Assembly: GCA_016721305.1 (NCBI GenBank)
Contig: JADKIH010000007.1
Span: forward strand, 140,157 to 204,156
Direction of reading: 5' to 3'
Source: Bacteroidota bacterium
GTDB lineage: Bacteria > Bacteroidota > Bacteroidia > AKYH767-A > 2013-40CM-41-45
Length of the DNA: 64,000 nucleotides
In this document: positions 1-8,377 of the stretch, piece by piece
How positions within the stretch are numbered: the first letter of the stretch is position 1
How the letters are laid out: every line of letters begins with the position of its first letter
Position numbers and translations under genes: made by a program
Notes under the pieces: model-generated
Told to the model about the DNA's origin: nothing
The model's input: the letters and a program-made list of their open reading frames with translations, nothing else
Databases searched by the model: none

Positions 1-21
1 TTTGATTTTTGCAAACTTTTT

Positions 22-537
22 TCAGCTTCTGCCCTCTTCGTTGAGCAATTTGGTATAATGCTTTAGAGATCGGAGAATTAACGTCATTATTGCAGTGACT
101 CCCAGCAAAATGAGGAGTTTTTGACTTACGTAAAAGACATCCCAGTTTTTGAAATTGATAACAGCATCAACGAAAACATAGCCGATTACCGTTGCCAAAA
201 CGCCGGAATATTCTCTTCGAAGCACACTTTTCATGGAGAAAGGAATAGTGCTCTTTTTGAAGGAGCTGAAACGAGGAATAAAAGCCGGAATAGATTTAGC
301 CCAATCAAGGTACGACTGGCCAAACTTTCTTTCCAAAAAACGCTCTTCGGCAAACATGATACGCTCATAATAGAGCCAGTACATCAGGCTTACGATAATC
401 GTAAACGAAATATTCTTTGTAAAGAGAACGATACCAATCCACATGAGATAATTTCCCAGGTAGAGTGGATGGCGAACCATTGAATAAATGCCACTGCTGT
501 TTAATTGCTCAGCTACCTGTTCTTCCGGGTTGAACGG
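22..537 (-). CDS. PEMT/ICMT-like membrane methyltransferase, 5' end damaged
   Basis: The protein carries the motif SGIYSMVRHPLYLGN, typical of the isoprenylcysteine carboxyl methyltransferase / phospholipid methyltransferase membrane family, which transfers a methyl group from SAM to a lipid-like substrate. Several hydrophobic segments follow. An ATG lies at 480, but the conserved frame stays open to 537 (codons for EEQVAEQLNSSGIYS), so the motif begins upstream of that ATG. A complete family member would have further N-terminal membrane segments. Fragments compatible with them appear in other frames between about 540 and 670 on the minus strand, which implies at least two frameshifts. The product is confident at family level only; the substrate is unknown. 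Confidence 0.6.
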   Translation of the reverse strand, partial: PFNPEEQVAEQLNSSGIYSMVRHPLYLGNYLMWIGIVLFTKNISFTIIVSLMYWLYYERIMFAEERFLERKFGQSYLDWAKSIPAFIPRFSSFKKSTIPFSMKSVLRREYSGVLATVIGYVFVDAVINFKNWDVFYVSQKLLILLGVTAIMTLILRSLKHYTKLLNEEGRS

Positions 538-782
538 TCATCGGTTTAATGGTAATTTGCCAATCGAAAATTAGGAATACAATTTTGCCAAATGCAATTT
601 CACACAGAATTGTTTAATGTAGAACCGATCACGGTCCACCGAGCACCGATCGCAAACCACCCGTACAGAGCGATTTTCGTCTATTTTAAGCGTATTAAAA
701 CTAACTCGTTTCAGAAAATATGACTATCTTGAGCGCCGCTCCAAAAGAGCCATCCTATTAGTTTTACAAGTAACAACACATC

Positions 783-1187
783 GTGAAGCAAGAAATCAAA
801 GCGAAGAAAAAAGTGAAATATTCACTTGAATTTGAAGTTAAATCGTCACCAAAGATTCTCTATAATTACCTCAGTAATGCAAGTAGTCTCGAAGAATGGT
901 TTGCCGATAAAGTAACTATCCGGGAAGGTGATTTTATTTTTCATTGGGATGGCACTGAACAACGTGCTCATATCGTAACGAAAAAGGAAAATCAGATGAT
1001 CCGCTATAAGTGGGTAACTGATGATAAAAAAGACGAGACTTTTTTCCAGTTCGAAATCGTGCAGGATGAAATTACTTCAGATGTAGCCCTTATCGTTACC
1101 GACTTTGCCGAAGAAGAGGAGAAAGAAGAAAACTCAATGCTTTGGGATAGTCAGATTCATAACCTGATGCATATTATTGGATCCTAA
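783..1187 (+). CDS. START-like domain protein (SRPBCC fold)
   Basis: This 134-residue cytoplasmic protein resembles the Bacteroidota START-like family, which is related to the AHA1/SRPBCC fold. The diagnostic pattern is the early SSPKILYNYLSNASSLEEWFA stretch followed by a tryptophan and acid-rich beta region and a C-terminal amphipathic helix. The start is GTG at 783, chosen because the following residues match the usual short basic N-terminus of the family. No ligand is known for this subgroup, although the fold generally forms a hydrophobic cavity. A strong hairpin terminator follows at 1214-1257. The protein is very acidic near the end (EEEEKEEN). Confidence 0.75.
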   Translation: MKQEIKAKKKVKYSLEFEVKSSPKILYNYLSNASSLEEWFADKVTIREGDFIFHWDGTEQRAHIVTKKENQMIRYKWVTDDKKDETFFQFEIVQDEITSDVALIVTDFAEEEEKEENSMLWDSQIHNLMHIIGS

Positions 1188-1213
1188 ACTCGGATTTTAT
1201 TTATAAGAAAATT

Positions 1214-1257
1214 AAAAAACAGAAAGGTTAGTCAATCGACTAACCTTTCTGTTTTTT
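1214..1257 (+). terminator. Rho-independent terminator after the START-like gene
   Basis: A perfect 20 bp inverted repeat (1214-1233 and 1238-1257) with a four-base loop is flanked by A6 on one side and T6 on the other. It can therefore stop transcription in both directions. Confidence 0.9.
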
Positions 1258-1377
1258 CTATCAATTCAATAATGATCTTCTGACTTCATCCAAATAAACT
1301 TGAGAAAGAATACCACAAGCCCTCATCTCAAATAAAATTACCCATCTCTAATTTCTAATTACCAATTTCTACTTTCT

Positions 1378-1433
1378 ACTTACTACTTACTACTTACTAC
1401 TTACTACTTACTACTTACTACTTACAACTTACT
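1378..1433. repeat. Tandem 7 bp repeat array, eight units of ACTTACT type
   Basis: Six perfect copies of ACTTACT are followed by ACTTACA and ACTTACT. Read on the minus strand, the strand of the histone-like gene whose terminator lies just before it, the unit is AGTAAGT. That gives TAA and TAG stop codons in every frame. Similar arrays lie at 15603, 15826, 37691 and 61991. Confidence 0.9.
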
Positions 1434-1446
1434 ACTTCCAGCCAAT

Positions 1447-1478
1447 AAAAAAAACGGCTCCTATTTCAAAAGCCGTTT
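1447..1478 (-). terminator. Terminator of the histone-H1-like gene
   Basis: An 8 bp stem (AAACGGCT at 1452-1459 pairing with AGCCGTTT at 1471-1478) is followed on the minus strand by a run of T from the A run at 1447-1454. Confidence 0.75.
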
Positions 1479-1500
1479 ACAAAGAGGTTAGGACAAAAAA

Positions 1501-1689
1501 TTATGAACCTTGTCCTTCAGTCTTTTTCAGATCCTGAATAGCATCACGCATATCCTGACAAGCACGTTTGATGTCCTGTAAGCCTTTGCGTACACGTGTT
1601 CCGGCAGCTGCATTGCCTTTTTCAGAAAACTTAATCACATCTTCCTCGATAGCAGCAACGAGTTGTTTGATTGCTTCGTATTCTTTCAT
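1501..1689 (-). CDS. Histone H1-like (Hc1 family) DNA-associated protein
   Basis: This is a 62-residue, helix-rich protein with the pattern EKGNAAAGTRVRKGLQDIK. It is characteristic of the short Bacteroidota proteins assigned to the Hc1 histone-H1-like family and has the usual length of about 60 residues. The basic GTRVRKG segment is presumably the nucleic-acid contact. The role, nucleoid organisation or regulation, is known only by analogy with chlamydial Hc1. The gene lies 62 bp downstream of the oxoamine synthase gene on the same strand, so co-transcription is possible. It has its own terminator at 1447-1478. Confidence 0.8.
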   Translation of the reverse strand: MKEYEAIKQLVAAIEEDVIKFSEKGNAAAGTRVRKGLQDIKRACQDMRDAIQDLKKTEGQGS

Positions 1690-1751
1690 TTGTGTCTGGT
1701 TTTAATTATTTTTTTAATATGGAGGGGTAAGACTATTAAAATTTAGGTAAC

Positions 1752-2993
1752 TCAGAACGCAGCAATTTTATCCGACATATATTCTCCGGCTTTCAGTTTC
1801 ACATACGCTTTGCGGAAGGCTTCGATAGTATATGTAACATCTTCGAGAGTATGTACGGCAGTAGGAATTAATCGGAGAATGATAATACCCTTTGGAACGA
1901 CAGGATAAACGACCATAGAACAGAAGATATCGTAGTTCTCACGCATATCGTAAATCAGGTTGGTTGCTTCACCGATGGTACCGTTCATGTAAACAGGAGT
2001 AACCGGAGATTGTGTTTTACCAATATCAAATCCGGCTTCTTTCAGTCCGTTTTGAAGCGCATTCACTACTTTCCAGAGATTGTCTTTCAATTCCGGTTTT
2101 GTGCGAAGCAATTCCAAACGTTTAAGAGCGCCTGTAACCAGAGCAGAAGGCATCGACTTGGCGAAAATCTGCGAACGCATATTGTAACGCAGGTATTCAA
2201 CAATGTCTTCACGACTTGAAATGAATCCTCCGATCATCGCCATACTCTTGGCAAAGGTTCCGAAGTAAATATCGATTTCATCCTGAACGCCTTGTTCTTC
2301 ACCGGTACCTGCACCGGTTTTACCCATTGTGCCGAAACCGTGAGCATCGTCAACAAAGAGACGGAACTGGAATTTCTTTTTTAAGGCAACGATATCTTTC
2401 AAACGACCCATATCACCGCTCATACCAAAGACGCCTTCAGTAATCACTAAGATAGAACCGCCTGTTTCTTCAACAATACGTGTAGCTCTTTCTAATTGCT
2501 TTTCGCAGTTTGCGATATCATTATGAGGAAAAACAAAACGTTTTCCCATGTGTAAGCGAACACCGTCGATAATACAAGCGTGGCTTTCGCTGTCGTAAAC
2601 AATAACATCATGACGATCAACCAGGCAATCAATGGCCGAAACCATTCCCTGATAACCGTAATTGAGCAGAATAGTATCTTCTTTGCTCATGAAGGCTGAA
2701 AGTTCATTTTCAAGCTGTTCATGCTGATTCGTATTGCCCGACATCATTCTTGCACCCATCGGAGAAGCGAAACCATAATTGATAGCGCCTTCTGTATCAG
2801 CTTTCCGAACGTCAGGATGATTGGCTAAACCAAGATAATTATTCAGACTCCAAACCAATCGTTCTTTTCCACGAAATACCATTCTCGTTCCGATATCACC
2901 TTCCAGTTTTGGAAAAGTAAAATAACCATGAGAATCTTTCGCATGCTGACCAATTGGTCCACGATTCTTTTTTAATTTTTCAAATAAATCCAC
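1752..2993 (-). CDS. PLP-dependent alpha-oxoamine synthase (serine palmitoyltransferase / KBL-like)
   Basis: This 413-residue fold-type I PLP enzyme belongs to the alpha-oxoamine synthase family. These enzymes condense an amino acid with an acyl-CoA and release CO2. Visible residues are the stacking histidine in SESHACIIDG (H138), the PLP-binding VDDAHGFG (D215, H218) and the Schiff-base lysine in GTFAKS (K249). Close Bacteroidota relatives are variously named serine palmitoyltransferase or 2-amino-3-ketobutyrate CoA ligase. The sphingolipid role is plausible because Bacteroidota make sphingolipids, but sequence alone does not fix the substrate. The start codon is GTG. A TAAATTTG -7 element lies about 80 bases upstream (3073-3080). 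The frame is intact, unlike many genes in the window. Confidence 0.85.
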   Translation of the reverse strand: MDLFEKLKKNRGPIGQHAKDSHGYFTFPKLEGDIGTRMVFRGKERLVWSLNNYLGLANHPDVRKADTEGAINYGFASPMGARMMSGNTNQHEQLENELSAFMSKEDTILLNYGYQGMVSAIDCLVDRHDVIVYDSESHACIIDGVRLHMGKRFVFPHNDIANCEKQLERATRIVEETGGSILVITEGVFGMSGDMGRLKDIVALKKKFQFRLFVDDAHGFGTMGKTGAGTGEEQGVQDEIDIYFGTFAKSMAMIGGFISSREDIVEYLRYNMRSQIFAKSMPSALVTGALKRLELLRTKPELKDNLWKVVNALQNGLKEAGFDIGKTQSPVTPVYMNGTIGEATNLIYDMRENYDIFCSMVVYPVVPKGIIILRLIPTAVHTLEDVTYTIEAFRKAYVKLKAGEYMSDKIAAF

Positions 2994-3072
2994 TTTTATT
3001 ATTCTTTAATGATTCACAAAAACACTGATAACTTCGATGAAAAGAAGTTTTAGTAAACCTTGTTAAACACGC

Positions 3073-3080
3073 CAAATTTA
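3073..3080 (-). promoter_or_regulatory. Bacteroidota -7 element upstream of the oxoamine synthase gene
   Basis: TAAATTTG on the minus strand fits TAnnTTTG. I see no TTG at the expected -33 distance. The rest of the 460 bp gap between the genes at 2993 and 3456 shows nothing I can name. Confidence 0.45.
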
Positions 3081-3455
3081 AGCACGATGAAGGCAAAAGT
3101 AACTCTTTTGGTTTAAAAACCAAGGAAATTTTCAAACAAGGGGGTGTTGTTAACTTGCCAGTATGGCCCGACACGATGGATTGAATTAAGAATTTAGAGT
3201 TCAAAATTTGGAAAAATTGGGATGCAACAGCAGGGGAAAGCATGTAAACTTCACCCTTATGTTTTGAATATCAATACATTAAGCTGTCTCAAAAAATAGT
3301 GTCTAAGCCATGATTTAGTGCTTTGGGTTCTAAATTAGAAAAGGCCTAAAAGCGGTTGGATTCAGCACATTATCAGCCCGGTTGACCGATAATTCAGCCA
3401 AACATCAACGTGTTCTAGCTTTTTTAATGCACTTTTGGCGCTCGAAAAAATCCAT

Positions 3456-5840
3456 ATGAAAATTAAAAATCTACTATTAGTGGGATTGGTCCTGCTGGGT
3501 TTCCAAAGTTTCGGACAAAACATTCAACTGGCTGCCAATTTAAGTTATGGTAACAGTGCTTTGGCAAATATTGGCGGTTACGTCGATTCTTTAGGAAACG
3601 AATATGCGTTAGTCGGAACCGATTTCGGTTTGTCCATCGTCGATGTCACAGACCCTGCTAATCCGGTGATCAGATTCACCGTCAATGGTCCATCGTCTGA
3701 TTGGCGTGAAGTGAAAACGTACAGAAAATATGCTTACGTTACTACAGAAGGCGGTGGTGGCTTACAAATAATCGATCTCTCTAATTTGCCGGCAACGATT
3801 AACTCTCATAATTGGACAGGCGATGCAGCGATTTCCGGACAATTGTCATCTATACATGCTTTGCATTGCGATACGGCGAAAGGATTTCTTTACTTGTATG
3901 GTAGCAATATCGGTTCAGGTCAGTCATTGTTTATCGATTTAGCTGATCCGTGGAATCCACATTATGCAGGTTCGTATACTTTTCCGGGTTCAGGAAATGA
4001 TCGGTATGTGCATGATGGATTTGTTGTGAACGACACGATGTATGAATCTCATATTTACTCAGGCTTCTGTGCAATCGTTGAAGTAAGCGACAAGGCGAAT
4101 CCGGTACTATTAGCTACGATTTCTACACCAACGAACTTTACTCATAACACCTGGCTTTCCGACGATCATAAAACGCTCTTTACGACTGACGAAAACAGTG
4201 CATCATATCTGGGCATTTTTGATATTCATGATTTGGCAAATATTACGGAAATCGGTCGTTGGCAAACGGCTCCCGGTTCAGGCTCCATTATTCACAATAC
4301 GCATATCCTGAATGACTACGCAATTACTTCGTGGTACACGCAGGGCGTTGTGATTACCGATGTTGCGCGTCCGCACAATCCGATAGAAGTAGGGCATTAC
4401 GATACATATCCTGCTTCCGATGGAAACGGATTTTTCGGTTGCTGGGGTGTGTACCCATTCCTGCCTTCGGGAAATTTAGTTGCATCCGACATCAACAATG
4501 GTCTTTTCGTTTTAACTCCGACTTATGTGCGAGCTTGCTACCTCGAAGGAATAGTAACCGACAGTGTAACCGGCGCATTTTTAAATGGTGCAGTCGTAGA
4601 AATTCTAACAACAGGAATTACAAAGTCTTCTGATTTAAGCGGACAATACGCTACAGGTACGGCAACGGCAGGCACTTACGATATCCGAATTAGCAAATCA
4701 GGTTATTATACTCGTACCATGACAGGAGTGAGTCTTGTTAACGGTGTACTGACGACACTGGATGTAAAACTAGTGCCTTTCCAAACATTCGCTTTTAGTG
4801 GACATGTGAACGATTCAATTTCGGCTGCAGGAATTGCGAATGCTTCCATCGTGTTATCATCAACAAATGGACTTACCTACACAGCAACAACAAATGCTTC
4901 CGGAGATATTATTTTCCCTGCCGTAGTTCCCGATACATACACGCTTTATGCAGGTAAGTGGGGCTATCGTACTACTTGCGGAACGGTTACATTAGTTCCG
5001 GGCGACTCGGTGAATACACTGCTTGCGCAAGGATATTACGATGACTTTACATTCGATTTCGGCTGGACGGTAAGCGGTACTTCAGGAAACGCATGGGAAA
5101 GAGGAGAACCGACCGGAACATTCGACGGAAACAGTACAGAGATCAATCCTGAATACGATGCTTCGGGCGATTGCGGCGACCAATGCTTCGTTACCGATAA
5201 CGGTGGATCTCCATATAACAATCATGATGTGGATAATGGAAATACCATCCTGACTTCTCCTGTTTTCGATGCAACGATCTATCAAACGGCAACATTGTCA
5301 TACTACCGCCGTTACCTCGATATCAATGGTACCGGCCAACCAAACGATACAATGAAGGTTTATCTGACCGACGGCGTATCAACCGTACTTGTTGAATCGG
5401 TAGGTCCAAATGCAAGTGGAAACGGCACATGGGTTCACAAAACCTTTACGTTGGGGTCATTAATGACGGCCGGAACCAATATGCAAATCCGTGTGGAAGT
5501 AGCTGACAATACCCCCGGTAATATCGTTGAAGGCTCATTCGACCAGTTCGAAATTACAGGTCAGCTCGTTAACGGAATCGGTACAATGGCAAAAAACGAC
5601 CATATCACGGCCTTCCCTAATCCGTTCAGCAAATCAATTGCAATTTCTTATGAATTAGGCAATTATAACTCAACTGCTCATCTGATTATTCGTGACATTA
5701 CAGGACGTATAGTCGAGGAAACCGATCATTTATCACAGCAAGGAAGCATTACCTTAGGTGAGGAGTTAAATCCGGGAATTTATCTGACCGAATTATGGAA
5801 TGGAAACAATCGAACGCTTTGCAAAATAGTTAAGCAATAA
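3456..5840 (+). CDS. Choice-of-anchor B family T9SS-secreted protein (long paralog)
   Basis: This secreted protein of about 794 residues starts at ATG 3456, since the signal peptide MKIKNLLLVGLVLLGF follows immediately; an in-frame TTG at 3435 is not needed. Residues about 25-360 form repeated LVIVDIT/VVITDVA-type blades of the choice-of-anchor B domain (LVP-like beta-propeller). Two carboxypeptidase-regulatory-like Ig domains follow (starting near ACYLEGIVTDS and FSGHVNDS), then a jelly-roll-like region, and a T9SS type A sorting domain at the end (FPNPF ... GEELNPGIYLTELWNG). It should be exported and attached to the cell surface or released. A paralog lacking the second Ig-like and jelly-roll modules is at 41899-43476. 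The ligand is unknown. Confidence 0.8.
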   Translation: MKIKNLLLVGLVLLGFQSFGQNIQLAANLSYGNSALANIGGYVDSLGNEYALVGTDFGLSIVDVTDPANPVIRFTVNGPSSDWREVKTYRKYAYVTTEGGGGLQIIDLSNLPATINSHNWTGDAAISGQLSSIHALHCDTAKGFLYLYGSNIGSGQSLFIDLADPWNPHYAGSYTFPGSGNDRYVHDGFVVNDTMYESHIYSGFCAIVEVSDKANPVLLATISTPTNFTHNTWLSDDHKTLFTTDENSASYLGIFDIHDLANITEIGRWQTAPGSGSIIHNTHILNDYAITSWYTQGVVITDVARPHNPIEVGHYDTYPASDGNGFFGCWGVYPFLPSGNLVASDINNGLFVLTPTYVRACYLEGIVTDSVTGAFLNGAVVEILTTGITKSSDLSGQYATGTATAGTYDIRISKSGYYTRTMTGVSLVNGVLTTLDVKLVPFQTFAFSGHVNDSISAAGIANASIVLSSTNGLTYTATTNASGDIIFPAVVPDTYTLYAGKWGYRTTCGTVTLVPGDSVNTLLAQGYYDDFTFDFGWTVSGTSGNAWERGEPTGTFDGNSTEINPEYDASGDCGDQCFVTDNGGSPYNNHDVDNGNTILTSPVFDATIYQTATLSYYRRYLDINGTGQPNDTMKVYLTDGVSTVLVESVGPNASGNGTWVHKTFTLGSLMTAGTNMQIRVEVADNTPGNIVEGSFDQFEITGQLVNGIGTMAKNDHITAFPNPFSKSIAISYELGNYNSTAHLIIRDITGRIVEETDHLSQQGSITLGEELNPGIYLTELWNGNNRTLCKIVKQ

Positions 5841-5856
5841 ATTCGTTTTCAATTAA

Positions 5857-5894
5857 AAAAAGAGCCTTTTCCGGATATGGAAAAGGCTCTTTTT
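5857..5894 (+). terminator. Terminator between the anchor-B gene and bamD
   Basis: A 16 bp perfect stem (5857-5872 with 5879-5894) has a GGATAT loop and a T run. Confidence 0.9.
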
Positions 5895-5895
5895 A

Positions 5896-5925
5896 TTGAA
5901 AGAACCAAAGAAAATATTATCTTTG
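5896..5925 (+). promoter_or_regulatory. Bacteroidota promoter of bamD
   Basis: TTG at 5896-5898, 19 bases, then TATCTTTG at 5918-5925. The bamD ATG is only seven bases after the -7 box, so the transcript would have almost no leader. The TTG abuts the preceding terminator stem. Confidence 0.8.
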
Positions 5926-5932
5926 CACGCCT

Positions 5933-6748
5933 ATGAAATTTAGACTAGTTGTAGTCGGCCTGTTGGCCGTCCTTTTTCTTGCTTCCTGCAGCCATTATAA
6001 CAAAATGCTCAAGAGCAGGGATTATGATGCAAAGCTTGAATATGCTGTAAAGCTTTACAACAAAGGCGATTATTTCAAAGCACTTCCTTTACTGGAAGAG
6101 TTGATTACGGTTTACCGCGGTACGAAGAAAGCCGAGCAGACGTATTACTACTATGCTTACACGAATTACCGCATTGGCGATTACGAAACGGCGGCATATG
6201 ATTTCGACAATTTCACGAAAACATATTCGTCGAGTGAGTTTGCGGAAGAATGTGCTTTCATGCATGCATATTGCTACTATGAAAGTTCACCGTTGTATTC
6301 ATTGGATCAATCTAATACTCAAAAAGCGATCAATGAATTGCAATTATATATCGACCGCTATCCGCAGAGCAAGAAAATTGACGAGTGCAACACACTAATC
6401 GATAAGCTTCGCGAAAAGTTAGAACGTAAAGACTTTGAAATTGCCGACCTGTATTTTCACACGGACGCATTCAAAGCAGCAGTAACCTGCTACAAAAATA
6501 TTTTGCACGATTATCCTGCAACTAAATACCGCGAAGAAGTGATGTTTAAAATCGTCAAAGCTTCGTATCTTTTAGCTGAAGGAAGTGTAGATGAGAAAAA
6601 AGTGGAGCGCTACAATGCAACATTGACAGCGTATGCAGAGTTTGCCAATGCTTTCCCGACAAGCAAGTGGAAAGATAAAGCCGACGATGTGTATCAGTCA
6701 ACGCAAAAGCGTCTCGAGAAGTTAACAAATAAATTGGTTCAGAAATAA
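5933..6748 (+). CDS. bamD: Outer membrane protein assembly factor BamD
   Basis: This 271-residue lipoprotein has an N-terminal lipobox (LFLASC, Cys near residue 19). It is followed by TPR-like repeats such as YNKGDYFKALPLLEELI and the conserved TYYYYAYTNYRIGDYETAAYDF block. BamD is an inner-leaflet, outer-membrane lipoprotein of the BAM complex that helps BamA fold beta-barrel proteins. Length and repeats match Bacteroidota BamD. It heads a run of bamD, rpoZ, coaBC and DUF4835 genes with 6-80 bp spacing, a standard Bacteroidota neighbourhood, and is driven by the promoter at 5896-5925. Confidence 0.92.
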   Translation: MKFRLVVVGLLAVLFLASCSHYNKMLKSRDYDAKLEYAVKLYNKGDYFKALPLLEELITVYRGTKKAEQTYYYYAYTNYRIGDYETAAYDFDNFTKTYSSSEFAEECAFMHAYCYYESSPLYSLDQSNTQKAINELQLYIDRYPQSKKIDECNTLIDKLREKLERKDFEIADLYFHTDAFKAAVTCYKNILHDYPATKYREEVMFKIVKASYLLAEGSVDEKKVERYNATLTAYAEFANAFPTSKWKDKADDVYQSTQKRLEKLTNKLVQK

Positions 6749-6761
6749 TAAATCCATCAAC

Positions 6762-7091
6762 ATGAGCTACAAATCAGAAGTAAGCACAACGGTTACACGC
6801 AACGTACCTGATTTCGATATGAAAACAGGAAATGTTTATGAATCGTTAGTTGTCATTGCAAAACGCGCTAACCAGATTGCCTCTGAAATGAAAGAAGAGC
6901 TGAATTCTAAACTTTCAGAATTCAATTCATCGACAGATAATCTCGAAGAGGTTTTCGAAAACCGCGAGCAAATCGAAATCTCGAAATATTACGAGCGTCT
7001 TCCTAAACCGACATTGATCGCGATTCAGGAATTCACCGATCATAAAATTTATTTCCGTAATCCTTCTAAGGAAAACCAAAGCGGACAATAA
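6762..7091 (+). CDS. rpoZ: RNA polymerase subunit omega (RpoZ-like, Bacteroidota type)
   Basis: This 109-residue protein has the omega-family core (GNVYESLVVIAKRANQIASEM), in which the R-A-N-Q-I segment contacts the beta' subunit. The Bacteroidota extension follows (EISKYYERLPKPTLIAIQEF). Omega promotes beta' folding and RNA polymerase assembly. The gene starts 13 bp after bamD and precedes coaBC, as in many Bacteroidota. Confidence 0.85.
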   Translation: MSYKSEVSTTVTRNVPDFDMKTGNVYESLVVIAKRANQIASEMKEELNSKLSEFNSSTDNLEEVFENREQIEISKYYERLPKPTLIAIQEFTDHKIYFRNPSKENQSGQ

Positions 7092-7117
7092 TCGTTCTTT
7101 AAAACATGTTATGAAAT

Positions 7118-7148
7118 AAATCCAAGACCCTGGAGTTTTGGATTTTTT
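7118..7148 (+). terminator. Weak terminator or attenuator between rpoZ and coaBC
   Basis: An 8 bp stem, AAATCCAA (7118-7125) with TTGGATTT (7138-7145), has T residues following. It may only attenuate, since coaBC follows 20 bp later. Confidence 0.5.
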
Positions 7149-7168
7149 CATTTCTGTACCTGAAGACA

Positions 7169-8371
7169 ATGAGAGGAAAAAGAATAGTGCTTGGCGTCAC
7201 CGGCAGTATTGCGGCTTACAAATCTGCATTACTTGTTCGCTTATTGGTGAAAGCCGGCGCCGAGGTAAAAGTCATCATGACTCCTTCGGCATCCGATTTC
7301 GTAACGCCCTTAACTCTTTCCGTACTCTCGAAAAACCCTGTTCTTACTGCGTTCACTGATGCCGAAAGCGGGCAATGGAATAATCATATCGACCTTGGTC
7401 TCTGGGCCGATGCGTTGGTAATTGCTCCTGCAACGGCAAATACGCTTGCTGCAATGGCCGATGGTGTTTGCGATAATTTATTACTGGCTGTTTATTTGTC
7501 GGCGCGTTGTCCGGTTTTCATTTCACCGGCAATGGATCTCGATATGCTTAAGCATCCGGGAACTCAGGCAAACATTGCAAAGCTTCGTACTTACGGTAAT
7601 CATATTATTGCACCGACCGATGGTGAATTAGCCAGCGGTTTGTCAGGTGAAGGACGAATGGAAGAGCCTGAGAACATCTTTAGCATTCTCGATAATTTCT
7701 TCCATGCGAATCTTCCACTGCGAGGCAAAAGAGCATTGGTCACCGCAGGCTCAACGTACGAAGCAATAGACCCCGTGCGGTTCTTTGGTAATCGTTCATC
7801 CGGTACAATGGGTTTTGCCTTGGCCGAAAGTCTGGCTAATCTGGGTGCCGATGTCACTTTAATCAGTGGTCCGACTCACCTGAATGTTGAAAATCGTTCT
7901 ATCCGTCTTATTCGCATTGAAAGCGCTTCTGAAATGCATGCAGAATGCATGAAGTATTTCCCGGAAATGGAATTTACGATCATGGCTGCAGCCGTGGCTG
8001 ATTACCGCCCGGAAAATCCGGCCGGAGAAAAGATCAAAAAGAAAAATGATTCTCTTTCCGTTTCGTTAGTGGCAACAGCCGACATTCTGAAAGAAATGGG
8101 AGCGAAGAAAAAAGCCGGACAAACACTTATTGGCTTTGCTCTTGAAACGGAGAATGAAACAGAAAATGCGAAATCGAAACTCGATAAAAAGAATCTCGAT
8201 TACATAATATTAAACTCCCTACGTGATGAAGGAGCCGGATTTAACTCTGACACTAATCGCGTGACAATTTTCGGAAGGAATGGAACTGAAACTGTTCTAA
8301 GCCTGAAATCGAAAACGGATATTGCAAAAGAAATTATCAATTTACTCATCTCGTCTAATCCATCTCAATAA
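7169..8371 (+). CDS. coaBC: Bifunctional CoaBC: phosphopantothenoylcysteine decarboxylase / phosphopantothenate-cysteine ligase
   Basis: This 400-residue cytoplasmic fusion catalyses two consecutive steps of coenzyme A synthesis. The N-terminal flavoprotein CoaC domain (about 1-175) shows GVTGSIAAYK, the active-site histidine in NNHIDLG (H73), PAMDLDM in place of the PAMN motif, and the substrate-clamp region ELASGLSGEGRM. At this last site the catalytic cysteine known from other CoaC proteins is replaced by Ser. The CoaB ligase domain (about 185-400) begins at KRALVTAGSTYEAIDPVR, contains MAAAVADYRP, and has the KLDKKNLDYIILNS segment for CTP and dimer contacts. The frame is complete. It lies between rpoZ and the DUF4835 gene. 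Confidence 0.93.
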   Translation: MRGKRIVLGVTGSIAAYKSALLVRLLVKAGAEVKVIMTPSASDFVTPLTLSVLSKNPVLTAFTDAESGQWNNHIDLGLWADALVIAPATANTLAAMADGVCDNLLLAVYLSARCPVFISPAMDLDMLKHPGTQANIAKLRTYGNHIIAPTDGELASGLSGEGRMEEPENIFSILDNFFHANLPLRGKRALVTAGSTYEAIDPVRFFGNRSSGTMGFALAESLANLGADVTLISGPTHLNVENRSIRLIRIESASEMHAECMKYFPEMEFTIMAAAVADYRPENPAGEKIKKKNDSLSVSLVATADILKEMGAKKKAGQTLIGFALETENETENAKSKLDKKNLDYIILNSLRDEGAGFNSDTNRVTIFGRNGTETVLSLKSKTDIAKEIINLLISSNPSQ

Positions 8372-8377
8372 TCAATC

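Noticed and set aside
121..483. 120-codon open frame on the plus strand
   Set aside because: Antisense to the methyltransferase with no recognisable features.
1369..1437. Possible CRISPR array
   Set aside because: The repeat unit is 7 bp and head to tail with no spacers; no cas gene is present.
2980..3243. 87-codon open frame upstream of the oxoamine synthase
   Set aside because: It crosses the -7 box and has no conserved pattern; the gap looks regulatory.
3328..3459. Short frame reading KGLKAVGFSTLSARL, first taken for a transposase remnant
   Set aside because: No catalytic motif, no inverted ends and no similarity I could name.
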